Shown here: positions 20,618 to 32,982 of the stretch, in pieces
Numbering within the stretch: the first letter of the stretch is position 1
Layout of the letters: each line of letters starts with the position of its first letter
Origin: Darksidea phi
Lineage: Eukaryota; Ascomycota; Dothideomycetes; Pleosporales; Lentitheciaceae
NCBI GenBank assembly: GCA_030770425.1
Contig: JASJFT010000153.1
Span: 1-64,000 of the forward strand
Direction of reading: 5' to 3'
DNA length: 64,000 bases
Notes under the pieces: model-generated
What the model was told of the DNA's origin: nothing
Database searches by the model: none
The model's input: only the letters and a program-made list of their open reading frames with translations
Program-made: the position numbers and the translations under genes

Positions 20618-21877
20618 ATGTTGCAACCCCAAAATCCAGAACACTACTCTGACGCTTTAAAAGCGGTTGACGCGGCCACCATGGCCGACACTGAAGACAC
20701 AAAAGGCATAAGCTCCCAGATCATAGACGAACACCAAAAAAACCAGGTGCTGGACACCTTCAGCTACCACCAAGACGACAGGCTCATGCACTTAGTCCTC
20801 TTCCACCATAACGACAAACTCTGGTTCACTACCACTGATGATTTAACGGGAGACATCTGTGCAGTGGACCCTGATGATTTAACGGGAGACATCTTGACAG
20901 TGGACCCTGATGATTTAACGGGAGACATATGGGCAGCGGACCCCGAATCATGGGAGGAGCCGCTTGAAATAGACCTAGAGACGATCCATCCACGCTACCA
21001 AGACAAGGCGATGACCAAAGTCGATAATCTTCTAGACGAAGATATGTTCATCAAGCGGCCCAACTATCTTGCGATTCTCAATTCAATGCAGCTTAACATG
21101 TCACTCCTTCAACTTTTAGGCGCGCGGCTAATTATGCGCGAGGTGCAGATGTGTGAGCTGTTGAAGCGTAATCCGCATCCCAATGTAGCTACGTACTATG
21201 GGGTAGAAGCTAGTAACACGGTCCGCGTCAAAGGTGCAACTGTAGGAATTTTCCGATACGAAATCGTCACAGGTGTATGCTTCAAACGCTACGACTGCAC
21301 CCTTGATGACCTTGTACTGCGCAAACAATACATCGACATTGAAAAAACGATTTCAGACATCCGCGCCGGCATTGCACATTTCCACAGCCTAGGCTTTGTC
21401 CATTGCGATATTAAGCCCGCCAATATCTTCTACAAAAACGGCGTCTTTGTAGTTGGCGACTTCGACTCCGCACATCGCGTGCATGCTAAACTTGAGCTCA
21501 GAATCGGGACGGAGCCGTGGTACGATTGCAACGTTATTACACAAGCAGAATTTGAGCATGATTTTGAGGCGTTGAGGAGGATAAGGGAGTGGTTGAAGAA
21601 AGAACAGGTGGATGTTAAGCGCGAGCCTAGCTTTTTCCCAGTGAAATGGGACAAAGAAATCGTTGCAGCGAGCTATAAAACAGCTATCAACGTCTTGCAG
21701 GCTTCTATTATCTTCTTATTGCTGCTGGTTCTGCCCACTAGGTACTGGAGGTATGTCGAGAATGTTCTGGGGCCCTTCGAGAATATCTCGCCAGACTTGA
21801 GAATGCCGCCTGCACCCCACAACACGCGGATTGTCGTCGCTGATGGTATCTCACAGGTAAATTCGGGTTTCGTTTAA
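20618..21877 (+). CDS. Protein-kinase-like protein with N-terminal 12-residue repeats
   Basis: A single exon of 419 residues. Residues 74-109 are three copies of DDLTGDI-xxxDP. The kinase-like part runs from about 140 to 345: possible VAIK-equivalent Lys in 'MFIKRP' (146), helix-C Glu in 'LIMREVQMCELLKRNPHPNV', catalytic loop HCDIKPAN (262-269) and DFD at 281-283 in place of DFG. The catalytic Asp, Lys and Asn are present, so activity is possible, but HRD has become HCD (not an RD kinase) and the DFG Gly is lost. The C-lobe is short. A single hydrophobic segment 'IIFLLLLVLP' near 366-375 could anchor it to a membrane. Such small divergent kinases are common in Dothideomycetes; the substrate is unknown. 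Confidence 0.75.
   Translation: MLQPQNPEHYSDALKAVDAATMADTEDTKGISSQIIDEHQKNQVLDTFSYHQDDRLMHLVLFHHNDKLWFTTTDDLTGDICAVDPDDLTGDILTVDPDDLTGDIWAADPESWEEPLEIDLETIHPRYQDKAMTKVDNLLDEDMFIKRPNYLAILNSMQLNMSLLQLLGARLIMREVQMCELLKRNPHPNVATYYGVEASNTVRVKGATVGIFRYEIVTGVCFKRYDCTLDDLVLRKQYIDIEKTISDIRAGIAHFHSLGFVHCDIKPANIFYKNGVFVVGDFDSAHRVHAKLELRIGTEPWYDCNVITQAEFEHDFEALRRIREWLKKEQVDVKREPSFFPVKWDKEIVAASYKTAINVLQASIIFLLLLVLPTRYWRYVENVLGPFENISPDLRMPPAPHNTRIVVADGISQVNSGFV
20837..20944 (+). repeat. Three tandem 36-base coding units
   Basis: Nearly identical DNA units encoding DDLTGDI followed by four or five variable residues ending DP, within the kinase-like gene. The low divergence suggests recent duplication. Confidence 0.9.
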
Positions 21878-23859
21878 GCTGAAAGATTATCTTTTTGGAC
21901 AGAGCTTTCCAGTAGGTTCTTAGAGTCCTTACAGATCGACTTTTCATATAAGCTCTGGTAGCACATCTGTATCATATTAGCTTGCACTCACCGCTGCAAT
22001 AGTCAACTTACATTACTCTGATTATACATCGTACTTGTGCCACATATTTTACGTTGAAGAAGTCCGATCGTAACGAGGCTTGATTGTTAGACATCATATG
22101 ATTTATCTTATATCCATGCGAAAGTTATATAATTAGGCTTTTTGAATAGATCTATATTCAGTTATTGACTGACCAATTTGATACTTGTGACAGTTGCGCT
22201 CTGCATTGTGCAAAAAGATTCTACAATACTCGTATCATTGTACGACGAAGTCTTTGCTTAGAACCCTAGCGCCAGAGCAGACACCCTTAGAATGACTCTC
22301 TCGATCGTAAGTTGCGATGGAAATGTTATCACGTCATAGGAACAATTGCTCGTATGCGAGATCTCGGAGTTCTCTCTCTCGGAAGCGCGGTATGGTAGGT
22401 GGCGCAAAACCGCAGCATATCGGACCTTTGGATGTGTTAATGGAGTGGGATAAGGCCACTTACTGGTATCTTTTGTATCGAGATTCCTCCAATCTCCTCT
22501 TAACCAATAGTGAAATATTTTGACTCAGGCTGATACTATATTGTGCTGTACTGTGTTTAGCTGAAGAGTAAGAAGAACACAAGGAGAAGGAGCGCGGTGG
22601 CGTTATCTGGGTGGCGTAGTGTTCACATAAGCTTCTGTGCGCAATGATGCCAGTGGTGATATCATTTATACCGCCAAACCCAGCCTCCATCACGGCTTTA
22701 CCCCTCATCTCGCATTCGTCCTACGCTTATGTAGCTAGACCGCCTAGCATTGCAAGCGCAGGAACGATGAGACCGGCGCAAGGAGCAGCTCCGTGCCTAA
22801 ATGTTAGTTTTATTTCAAGGCTATGATGAGACAATTTCACCTCTGCCGATGTTTGAGAAGCTGCTTCGGGTGGTTACAATAAAAGATGGTGTGCTTTTTA
22901 AAATTCAATCTACGATACTCACACGGCTAGACGATCTCAGTCCCAAGCTCACGGAAAGGCAAAATTGACAACATTGGCAAAACGCCAGATCTCACCAGTT
23001 GCCTCTCAAAGTAGGCCAAGGTAGAAAACCTCCGAGCCATCCCGCTATCCTTATTTTCGTCTCAGTGGACATAAAGCCAGCGAGACGCAAAACGTTTTCA
23101 ACTTTCACAAGGGGCATCTGGACTTTACGCACAACACGTTCGTTACTTTCATTAGCGTGGACGATATTCCATATGCGTAGAATAAAGTAAAGATGGAGAG
23201 TCTGAAAGTTGACGTGAAGCGGAAAGGCAACCCGGACCGTGGGTGGAATTGTCGGAAGTCACATGGGAACATGCATGCACGGCTCGATGACGCTAAGGTA
23301 GAAGTTCTTCCCCTTGGTTACAGTAGGTTTTAGGAGTGGTCTTGTGGCTCGGCCTACCTTGATTATATTCAAAAAGAATTTTCCGGGGATAGATCTGAGT
23401 GTTGCTAGCAAAGAGCGATTTGGCACGCCGAAAGGATGCCTTGCATCAGTATATACACCTATTAGTGTATATCTAATAAGGCTGTGAAATTTACCGCACA
23501 TTTTGGCTATCATGATAGTTATCAAGGGAAGCTTTTTCTGGTGTGACTATTTTCTAGAACACAAGGCAATTTAGAAGATAGATCTTCGAACAGCAACTAG
23601 GTATGCTATGGCATGGCACAAGTACTAACTAGTGGCGGGTTTTGCATAATGCTACCGGTGCTTTCATGAAAGGATTATTCTGCAACTCCATTGCTCTGAC
23701 ATCATCGCTCCCACACGTGCACTTAGCCACATAACTCGTCATTCACTTCACCGCGGTGAGTGCATTGACCATGTATCAACCGCACCCTTCTCGTTCCCTT
23801 AGCGACACTTGGCGCTAGACGCTTTCTACTTCTGCTTCAATCGCAGAACTTCGAATCTG
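21878..23859. other. Long intergenic region, no gene seen
   Basis: About 2 kb with only short chance frames. Nothing repetitive or structured stands out on reading. Confidence 0.45.
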
Positions 23860-23958
23860 AACCTCAACCTCTAACATCCACCTCTACTCCACACTTCTTG
23901 CTCCGGCTTTACGCTTCTCATACTCTCTTCTCCTACTACATTACTACGCACAACCAAA
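23860..23958 (+). promoter_or_regulatory. Pyrimidine-rich leader / core promoter
   Basis: A C/T-dominated tract runs directly up to the ATG at 23959, ending CACAACCAAA-ATG. Such CT-rich blocks commonly mark transcription start regions in filamentous ascomycetes. Confidence 0.5.
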
Positions 23959-25088
23959 ATGCACCTTACTCTCAGCACCATGCCTGCGGGAATTCTAGCG
24001 TTTTTCCAGCACTACGTCGCTTTGGTTTGGATCGCTAGTAATGACTTCGCCTGGTACCTCGCCGATGAAACGGCCAAGATCTGGATGTGGGAGGCGAGTT
24101 GCCAGTTTCCGAGCCTCACGTGCATCCGCAAGGCAAAGATGGCTCGTCACGCTGCTCACTTGCTCCGTTTGGAGCGTGAGGAGTGCGAGCGCAACAACCG
24201 ACTTGCTAGCGCAGAGAGGGAACGCCTCGACCAGGAAAAGGAGGAGCAGCACCAGAAGGATATAATCGCAAAGGCTAAGCGCTTCGACGAGCTCACGAAG
24301 GAAAACTTCACTATCAACGTCGTCGACAACAGCGTCACCATCAACAACTACAATGACTATCGCAGCTATCACCAGCACTGTCCTCAGATGCAGCCAGCGG
24401 AGGAGTGGCAAGCCGGTGTCGCCGCACGCACAGTCGGCGAACCGTACCATAGGTACTTCAACACGTCAAACCAAGCCGACATCAATGAAGCGGTGTCAAT
24501 CATGCACCCAGCCTTCCACATATTCATCGGCATCTTCATCTTTCTCGCTTGCCTAGGTCTCTTGTCCTTGTATCAGCGTCTCCTCGCTGCCTTCTCCACC
24601 TCCTACGCCACCTCCGCAAACGCGATCCGGGTTAACGGCAATGGCGCTCCCGAAGCCACTTCTGCTCAGGCACAACAGCCTTCTACATCTGCCAATGCTG
24701 TACGTATCATTCAACCACATATTTTGAGGAAGATCTAATTGTTCTTAGAGCCCTGTCGCCGCAAACCAAGAATACAGGCCCAATCATGCAGAGCTTCGGA
24801 AAGTGGGTTTTTGTTTACAATCATAGTTTGCCCCACACTGACAAAATATCTTAGAGATGCGACCGCGTCTATGACATGGTCCGCCGGTCGAAGCAGCTTG
24901 GTAGGGCCAAGCGGGCCCAAGCCATCGAAACACCTCCTCGCCCCCGAACAGACACCGCCGCCCGTGCCCCTTCCAGGCCGGAACAGGCTCAGCCGGCGAC
25001 GACACCAGTCATCGATGATGGGATGTTCGATGGTGACGAGACAGTGGACAGCTTAATCCAGGCGGAAGTGCGCCGAAGGATGAGATAG
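23959..25088 (+). CDS. Coiled-coil protein with one transmembrane segment, unknown function
   Basis: Three exons: 23959-24699, 24749-24802 and 24855-25088, all in phase 0, giving 342 residues. Introns of 49 and 52 bases have GTACGT and GTGGGT donors. Residues 60-115 are a charged, Glu/Arg-rich coiled coil ('ERERLDQEKEEQHQKD'). A hydrophobic helix near 182-204 ('FHIFIGIFIFLACLGLLSLY') is the only strong membrane segment, and a weaker hydrophobic N-terminus (about 8-33) may be a second or a signal anchor. The C-terminal third is Pro/Ala/Thr-rich and basic ('MVRRSKQLGRAKRAQA'), probably disordered. I recognise no named family. The preceding CT-rich leader supports the start. Confidence 0.65.
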
Positions 25089-25409
25089 ACAAGGGGTTTT
25101 GGCGCGTTAATGTACCCACTCTTGGTTTTTCTTAATTGTCTTTGCTTGTTTTCGCTTTTCAGTTATTTCATGGATCGTCGAGAGTCTCTCTTGACATGTA
25201 CGTAGTATGGCATGCGTGCTTGATAGACCTAGATACAAAAATGCTTTCCCACCTTTCAAGCAGAACTGTCTTATATTCCGAACGGCGCTTTGTTAGCTTC
25301 ATACAACGAAGTGTTTATAATACATTGTCTCTTAAAGTCTGTCAGTATAGGCAATGTGTCAATCATGTTTAAACTTCTATTATTCTAGTCAGACTTATCC
25401 CCAAGCCCG
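25089..25409. other. Spacer between convergent genes
   Basis: The 3' ends of the two flanking genes face each other here. No gene seen. Confidence 0.5.
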
Positions 25410-26513
25410 CTACTCCCTTTGCCAGATTTCAGCGAAGACATCGTCAGCGTTTTTGAACAGCTCTGAAGAACGCAACTTCTCCCAGTCGCCATCAACAACA
25501 GCTCTCAGCACACCAACACCAATATCCACAAGTTGCTGCGTGCCTTCTCGATCCGTCCACTCCACGTGGGTAGGCCAAAACGCAACATGGACGGCCCAGT
25601 GCACCGTCATCCGCTTCATCCATTCTTTACCGATAGTCACTCCACCTTCAGCTATGTTCTCTTCTCTTGCAACAGCATACGCATTGAGGAAAGCGGGAAG
25701 CAAACCCCTCCCACCACGGAACTGATCCAAAAGAAACGCCTCGGCAGCGAACTGCCCGATGTCCGTAGCACTAGTCCCACGCCTTGTTATTTCCCAATCC
25801 ACTATAGTGAGGTCGACATCTTTCTCCGCCTCATTGCTGAACTCGACGAGCACATTGCCTGGCCAGAAGTCACCGTGACAGACGCACTCGTTATCTGCTA
25901 CAAGCTGGCTGCCAAATTCCTCATCGATGTACTTCCCGAACTCGGCATCGTGTCCAAACTTCGCAAGCGCGCTGGAGAGATTACGGTACGAGTGCCGATA
26001 GATCGCCACTCCAATTGGATTGTTCGCCTCCAAATCTTTCGCATCCGTCAGCGAAAGCGAGGTCTTGGCCGAACACAAGTGTAGCGCAGCAATCCACCTT
26101 CCTATCTCCTCCCCTATCTTCTTCATATCCAGTCGCTCATCTGTGTACGCCTTCTTCAGCTCCCTCTCTCCACCATCTCCGATACACAACAACTTGGCGT
26201 CTCGATCATAGCTGTACCAACCTACGGCGTGCACGGTGGAGTCCGGTAGTTGCTGTTGGAGGAGAGGCGGTAAGATCTCAAGAACACGGTCTTCATAGTC
26301 CATGCGGGTGGGATCCAAAGCAAAGGCTTTGTTCGAGTGCAGATACGGGGCTGCGTGTTTGTATATTACCGTTCGGTCGTTGGGAAGGAGAGCGCGGTAG
26401 ACGTAGTTTGCGCTGCCGCCCGTGAGGAGTGTGATGCCGGTGTGTTCTACGTTTTTGGCTTTTAGATAGGCGCTGAGGCCTTGCTCGGTCGTAAGGTCGG
26501 GCGTGGAGGCCAT
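25410..26513 (-). CDS. APH-family (aminoglycoside/methylthioribose kinase-like) phosphotransferase
   Basis: A single exon of 367 residues from the ATG at 26513; the frame is open further upstream but has no earlier ATG. It has the fold markers of the APH/choline kinase group: nucleotide loop 'LTGGSANYVYR' (30-40), ATP-binding Lys in 'VIYKHA' (52), catalytic 'CHGDFWPGNVL' (Asp about 215, Asn about 220) and metal-binding 'IVDWE' (Asp about 239). The sequence resembles fungal proteins annotated as phosphotransferase family or methylthioribose-kinase-like rather than true antibiotic-resistance enzymes. The small-molecule substrate cannot be read from the sequence. It is divergent from the CDF transporter, with a 1.15-kb spacer. 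Confidence 0.85.
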   Translation of the reverse strand: MASTPDLTTEQGLSAYLKAKNVEHTGITLLTGGSANYVYRALLPNDRTVIYKHAAPYLHSNKAFALDPTRMDYEDRVLEILPPLLQQQLPDSTVHAVGWYSYDRDAKLLCIGDGGERELKKAYTDERLDMKKIGEEIGRWIAALHLCSAKTSLSLTDAKDLEANNPIGVAIYRHSYRNLSSALAKFGHDAEFGKYIDEEFGSQLVADNECVCHGDFWPGNVLVEFSNEAEKDVDLTIVDWEITRRGTSATDIGQFAAEAFLLDQFRGGRGLLPAFLNAYAVAREENIAEGGVTIGKEWMKRMTVHWAVHVAFWPTHVEWTDREGTQQLVDIGVGVLRAVVDGDWEKLRSSELFKNADDVFAEIWQRE

Positions 26514-27667
26514 TGTGGTGTTAATGTGTACGGGATTGAGAAGCAAGGTATATGTTAGAAGACTTGTGGGTAGGGCGTCGAACGCTTAGAAGATCAGCGC
26601 GATCCTTGTCTTCAGGCGGATATCAAAATACATATTCAGCCTCCGCCTCTATATATGCGATACCTGGGCCGCTTCTTCAGATATCTTGCTCCTGCAAGGC
26701 GGTGCAAATTCCACCTCCCGGAAGCCGCTGATAGAGCCACTAAGGCCTTTCAGCCTCCGTATTTCGGTCAGATTCCCATAAGTGATATGTATCAAGCATA
26801 TCCAAGTCGCACGCAAGAGATGATGTGAAATGAGTCATTTGCCGAGAGGCGGGGTGTGAATGACTAGACGGAACGAAGCCAGGCTAAGGTTGTTTCCGGA
26901 CTAGCGTCGATTGCTGTTGGCAGATTTTCTACACATCCGCACGCGACTGTTGCTCGTTCGGTTCTTTTCCTCCTGCGATTCATCGTTACATTGTAAGCTT
27001 GGGACGTTGGCTTCGTCTTGTTTACTACAAATGATTCATGCCTACTGAACATTCGAATTTTCTTTCTCTTGGACTACCAGAGTCGTTCCAACCACTTGAT
27101 CATCTGAATCGGCCGCATTATCTCCTCCACTTGCGAAGCTACGAATATCGGCTATGAACTTCGTTCCTTTCCCGCACCTTTGAGTTAGACGACAATGAGA
27201 CAATTACCACACGCAGAACGGGAAGCAATGACGTCATCAATTTTGAACCAACATTTCGCGACGATTCTAACAATTCCGACAGCAAAATACTGAATCATAG
27301 AGACTAACATATGCCAGCAGTGAGCTACACGTCACATGAGACCGCGCCGTGCAAAAGTCGCGCGAGCTGACAATAGCTCGTAATGTCGTCATAGGCCCTG
27401 CCAAGTTTTGCTTGGATCTCTGCACAAGCACAACCATGAGCACCGGATCGCGTTCGCGTGGCTATAGTATTATGCTACGCTAAACTTTCCTGCATTTGCC
27501 CTAGTTTTGGCTGTTTGATGATGCGGCTCCCCTCTTCATCTCAGCTGCACCTTTCCTTTCCTGCGTTCCTTCATTCCTCCTTCAGACCGCCCACTTCCCT
27601 TTTCTCCACCTTATTCTTATCCTTCCATTAAAGCTCGTGAGGGAGCCATTGAAGAGTGGACAACACC
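26514..27667. promoter_or_regulatory. Divergent promoter region of APH-type kinase and CDF transporter
   Basis: No gene inside. The 3' end of the spacer, about 27530-27630, is strongly C/T-rich on the plus strand, as expected for the transcription start zone of the CDF gene. Confidence 0.5.
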
Positions 27668-29200
27668 ATGGTAGCCTCAAGACATCGCGAACTATTCCGC
27701 GGCAGCTCGGGGAACGGGCACGACAAACACGATCTTACCGACTTAGAGAACGGCAATGACGAAAATTACGCTACGTACCCGCGGCAGCGCTTTCGCGATG
27801 CGATTGAGACAACGATGAACCAGAAGCACGCAAAAGAGCTGAAGAAGCAGCTGCTCGAGAACGTGGACCACAAAGCCCTGGAGAAGTTCAGGAAGAGCGA
27901 TGAAGAGGTAGGACCCGGGCTTTTCAGGTTGAGTCGCGCGATCGCAGGCGCTAACGAACGGCATAGTTGAAAGCCATCCACAACAAAAAGGTCCGCCGCT
28001 TCTACGAAGAACAAAATGCAAGACTAGACGACTGGCTCGAGGTCGACGCTATTGTCTCATCGGTTGCAGACGATGTGCTAGACAGCATGAACCCACAGGA
28101 CCTCGATCATGACGGTGTTGTTGAGGATCGAGGACCCCTTGGTGTTAGCGAAGAGAACGTCGAATGTTTTCTTCCGGATAGCGAGCGTGAGAAGCGGAGG
28201 AAATCAGCGCGGAATGTCAAATGGGCTATCAACATTAACGTTATCGTCAATATCCTCCTTCTCGCCGCCAAAGGTGTCGCAGCCATATGGTCCAACTCGC
28301 TCTCCCTTATCGCGTCGCTCGTCGATTCAGCACTCGACCTCCTCTGCACACTAATCATTTGGACCACGAATAAGGTGGTAGGATGGAAGCTCAAGCGTCT
28401 GCAAAAAAGGTTTCCCGTCGGCCGCCGTCGTCTCGAACCCATCGGCATCCTCGTCTTTTCTATCATAATGATCGTCTCGTTCCTCCAAATCCTGCAAGAG
28501 TCGGTGCAGAAACTACTCCCAAGCGGCGACCACAAGACCGCGACACTACCACCAGCAGCCATTTTCGCCATGGTTGCGACCATCGTAGTGAAAGGCACTA
28601 TCTGGATCGGTTGTGTGAAAGTGAAAACGACCCAAGTCCAAGCTTTAGCTCAGGATTGCAAGACCGACGTCTACTTCAATACTTTATCCCTTGCATTCCC
28701 CCTCATTGGTCATCAGCTGGACGTCTGGTGGCTCGATCCGCTTGGCGCGTCACTCCTCTCACTTTTCATCATCTACGACTGGGCTGGGACCATGCTTGGG
28801 AACATTACCCGGTTGACTGGAGAAGCTGCGAATGACCGTACTGCACGCAAGATGATGTTTATGGCATGGCGCTTCGCCCCTCTCGTGGAAGGATACAAAA
28901 TGATCAAGAGCTATCACGCTGGCGATGGCGTGTGGGTTGAGATTGATGTATTGATGGATGAGAAAACGCCGCTGAGGAAGTGTCACGATATCGCTGAGAC
29001 ATTACAATACTGCACAGAAGGTTGATTTACATTGTGCAAGTTCAGGAAGATAGAAATACTAACGCTTTACAGGTCTAAAAGAGGTTGATCGGGCGTTCGT
29101 GACAATGGATTGTAAGTGCGCGAATCGCTTATACGAAGCAGGACTAACTTCAACAGATACATCCCAGGGACCGACTGGACATGCGAGGGAGAATGAATAA
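27668..29200 (+). CDS. Cation diffusion facilitator (Mn-type CDF) transporter
   Basis: Four exons: 27668-27907, 27967-29020, 29073-29111 and 29157-29200, summing to 458 residues with every phase consistent. Exon 3 is only 39 bases and its upstream intron has a weak GTTGAT donor, yet the join gives 'CTEGLKEVDRAFVTMDYTSQ', as expected for the family. The cytosolic N-terminus (about 170 residues) precedes the six-helix CDF core. Metal-site motifs are 'SLVDSALD' in TM2 and 'QDCKTDVYFN' in TM5; the DxxxD form of the latter, in place of HxxxD, is typical of manganese-type members. The C-terminal cytosolic domain begins after 'LDPLGASLLSLFIIYDW'. Likely a proton-coupled Mn exporter of an internal membrane or the plasma membrane; location is not evident. 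Confidence 0.9.
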
Positions 29201-29630
29201 CCATTTACGGCTTGTGCTTCATATCATTTTTAGCATTGCATCAACGGCGTCTGCAAATTACATCTAGCATGGCACTCACTCGGAATCACTCGGAGTTGGA
29301 GCATCTAGTCACTGTTATATCCCTATAGTCTATCTTCGGCCCCACGACTTCAGATCCACCATCGCATCAACCATAGGGTTGCTCTATACACTGCTATACA
29401 CTGCTATACATTTCAGCGAAATCGTGTTTTGTTTAACAACATGTAGCGCCGACTTATCCCCTAACAACATTCTCACCTAACTGCCAAACTTCATATAAGA
29501 CGCAGTATGTTCTCCTATACCATCTTGCATAATTCCTAATACAACTCCTCTTTCCACAACTGAGCTTCAGCAATCTCGTCGGAAACAAATGTAGCTGTTC
29601 CAAAGTACCAAAAGGGCTAGAACTATAGCC
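29201..29630. other. Intergenic
   Basis: No gene. A small direct repeat of CTATACACTG occurs near 29386-29412. Confidence 0.45.
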
Positions 29631-30708
29631 ATGTACAAACCGCGAGCGAAAACACGGTTACTAGCCGCACAGCAACAGCATCAAATAGAGCGAGCCATGA
29701 CTGCCCCAGATGTGCATCAACGCCCCGTCCTGATGACCGAAGAAGCTATGAAAGATATGAATTTCACAACGATCGATGCTATAATTACACAACCTGCACT
29801 AAGCCCGCCCCAGCCTTCTACTGGCTTTCAGCACCCGCAAATCCAAATCCTCGGCCAGTCAAAAGCGACTTTCAACGGCGGCGCCCACGAAGAGCTAGCC
29901 AAACAGTGTCTAACCCTCATCGCTATCATCAACAAGCTCATTCAAGCCCGAATGCATGCCGATCCCAACGCCGTCGATAGCGATCGCATCTTGAATAGCA
30001 ATGACACTATTCGTATGGCGGCCGAATGCCTCGCTCATCACTTAATGGTCCTTTCAGCCGCAATCTTGGCCTCAGCTGGGTTGATGCATGGAGCCGATCG
30101 GATGTCGTTCCACGGGAGTACTTTAACATTATCAAAGACGCGTTGAACCACCAATCTGTATTAGCGGAGCTAGCCCGTCTTGTAAAGTCGACATGGACCG
30201 CGAGACTCCCTTCACCTCCACACCTACTCTCTCAAATCCGTACGCTATCACACCCGCAATCCTCGAAGAGCTCAAGGACTACACTCCGCTTGATCTAGAT
30301 GGCTCGGCTATTCTTGATACTTCCTTCGCGTCTCAAGACCTACGCCAACGGAATCTTCTACGGCTTTATACCGCGGCGCGCCACTCAAACACGCTTCTCC
30401 AACGCGTCTACCATGGACGTGGGTTTACCACCCAGCAGCTGATCGACCTCATCCTACATCTCGAACTACACTATTTCAGCACCATCGTACACACATATTT
30501 GAAACGCGCAGAACATCTCCACTCCTACACTACCGCTATCAACGAATGTAAGGAGGACCTCAGGGACCCTAGGGTAATGGAGGCAAAAGTGGTTGGTATA
30601 ATCGCTTCCCGTGCAGAGTCGGCTATTAAGCAGAACGCGAAGAAGAATATAGACGCGCATAGGCGGCTCGTGCAGAGTCGGAGAAATGGAAGGCGCGGCG
30701 TTCTATAA
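29631..30708 (+). pseudogene. Unknown gene split across three frames
   Basis: An ATG at 29631 opens 171 codons with Gln/Pro-rich then helical sequence ('EELAKQCLTLIAIINKLIQ'). From about 30065 to 30190 the protein-like frame changes ('VPREYFNIIKDALNHQSVLAELARL'), and from 30193 another frame carries 171 codons of helical sequence ending 'RRLVQSRRNGRRGVL'. The three parts read like one helical protein, but I find no convincing introns at the changes. It is either a decayed gene or a gene model I cannot resolve. No domain is recognised. Confidence 0.4.
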
Positions 30709-32982
30709 GAAGAACAGAAAGAATATTGAAGCTTCAAGGGCGGATCGGGAAATTGCAGCTATGGCGATTAATATGCTGCGCGGTTGAAGGGTGCGTACTT
30801 AGGTTGGTGATGCACGTGGTGCACCTTATGGATGGCACCGGCAAGCTTTCTTTCTTTCCTTACAAGCACAGGACGGTATTCCAAGCGTCCTTTTTTTGCA
30901 TTCAGCTTATATTGTAGCTTTCGACGGTTAGAATTCGGACACATTAATCAAGACTTCGTGCCCACAAAAAGAGTACTATGCTACTAAACTCTACTAAGCC
31001 TGGAACCCGTGCTGTCATCACCTCTCCAGCCGCACATTTCATCACGCGTACCCTCCCAAGCCTTTTACCATCAGTCTCTAAATTCCTTACTAATCTCGTA
31101 ACAAAACTTCGCACCCCCATTCCACCATTCCACCTAGCATCCCACCGCACAGTTCCACAGCATCCGCCTCCAATTCCCCACCCAATCACCACCCTCCAAC
31201 GCAACCGTTGGCTGCCCGCGCCGCAAGGTTGTAGTAAGCACTAAGCCAAGCAGCTGTCGTATGGCCCTGCGTTTCAAGAAAATCCGATCCAATTGAAAAC
31301 GGCCTTGGCGCGTCGGAAATCGGAGTCGGGGAGTTAGCATTGGGCCTATGCTTGCATGCTTGTGTAATCCCCTAGGTTCTTCTTTCTCACCGGGTTCTCT
31401 CTCAGTATTTTCTCAGCTATAATTTTCACAGAGTGTGAATATGGGAGCGGCTGAGTATGACATGCGTCGCGGTATAGATTGCACAGCCTGAGCCTACGTA
31501 TGTCGCAAGGTACTGAAGCAGCGAGAGTAGAATCGCAAGAGCGAAGTTCGCTAGGGGCGGAGTAGCAACCCCTTGTCATTGTACCGGCAAGCGATAGGGT
31601 CGGGATAAGTCGCTCCTGCGGCCGCGCTTCGCACCTTAACTCTCTGTAGGTTAGACTTACGACGCAACACAGGGGTAACGCTTAGAACGAAGTCCCAGAA
31701 CCGCGGATTGATTTGTGGTGGGGAAGACGACGGTGTGCGGCTGAGTCCTGAGTTGATAATTGATGAATTGAGCCGAGCGCATGCGAGGAATATTTGGACA
31801 AGTGTTAGGCTGATTATTTACGTCGCATTGGGAGCGTACGCCGGGAAGCAAAAATGTGCGCATCCTAGACCTTTCGGGAAGAGCTTGCGAGGAACGTTGA
31901 AATAATGACCGTGGGCTTTCGACCCCAAATTTCCCGACAAACACTCGCGCGAGAATTCAACATGCGCATCCTTGAGAGCCTCCATGACTCCCCGACCCTT
32001 TCCACTGTTTGCTTTACCATGCCATATCTGACTCAGCTATATTCCGCCTTGCATTAACAACAAAGCCTTGCCGTTAATACTTAAGCATATTAAGTTACAC
32101 TCGGTGTTTGCCTGAGTGTAGAGCGAGGCTGGTTGCAGCGTGACCAGAATAACAGCGACAACGTCAACCCCGCAATACCAGTCTCAAAGGTGATCCAGCC
32201 ATCTCCCATTCGCGCCAATCCAGCGCTCCATAATTACTAATGTTATTCTCTACATGACCTTAAATCTATCATGAGACCGAGCACCCAAAACTCGAGGCTA
32301 GTTGCGGCGCGGATATAAGACAAACTAATATCTCCTAAGCTAGTTTACTCTTCTAGAAAAGAAAGGCTTGCGAGATCGCCACTGTGTCAGATATGCTCGC
32401 GGCGGAAAATTGGGGTGGGACTGGTGGCCTGAATGCGGGTTTGCGGCGTGGTTGTGGCTGTTACCTGGGGTGATGCATGGAGGTGGTAATTAGTGATTTG
32501 GGGCCAAAATCTTGCGAAAGGAAACATGGGAGATAGTTTGAAGGCGTTGAAAATTGCAAGTCGCGGGACTGACTGCAACAAAACCAAGCAAGGAAAAATG
32601 AAACGCACATGGTAGTAACGGCATATAATCAATCGCAAAGTCGCACTGAAGTTCCAAAAATATAAGTCGTAATAAACTTCCATTGATCTAGGTAGGGTAT
32701 ACAACCTGTAAGAAGTACGCAAAGGAAAGCTAATGCTACCAAACAAACACCAGCGATGCAATGACACCGCTAAACTCCGTAGTCCTCCTCTATGCACGGC
32801 CATTAAAACAGTCCTGTTTAATCCTTATTGTCTAATCATTGATATCGAAGAGAAACTCGACTATCTTGCGCGCGACCGGTCGTACGCCTCGTGTGGGCGT
32901 ATAGCTCAGATCCTCACTAGATCGTCGTCATGTCGAACTGTGCAGAGACTTGAACTGCTCGCACTTGTCCAGCTGTGAAGAC
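30709..32982. other. Intergenic, no gene seen
   Basis: Short frames only over 2.3 kb, with locally C-rich sequence near 31080-31200 and no visible repeat structure. Confidence 0.45.

Noticed and set aside
20837..20944. Regular 36-base repeats considered as a CRISPR-like array
   Set aside because: Only three units, directly tandem with no unique spacers, and in frame within a kinase-like gene of a eukaryote.
25410..26513. APH-family gene considered as an antibiotic-resistance gene acquired from bacteria
   Set aside because: The protein resembles the broad fungal phosphotransferase family, and nothing around it suggests recent transfer.
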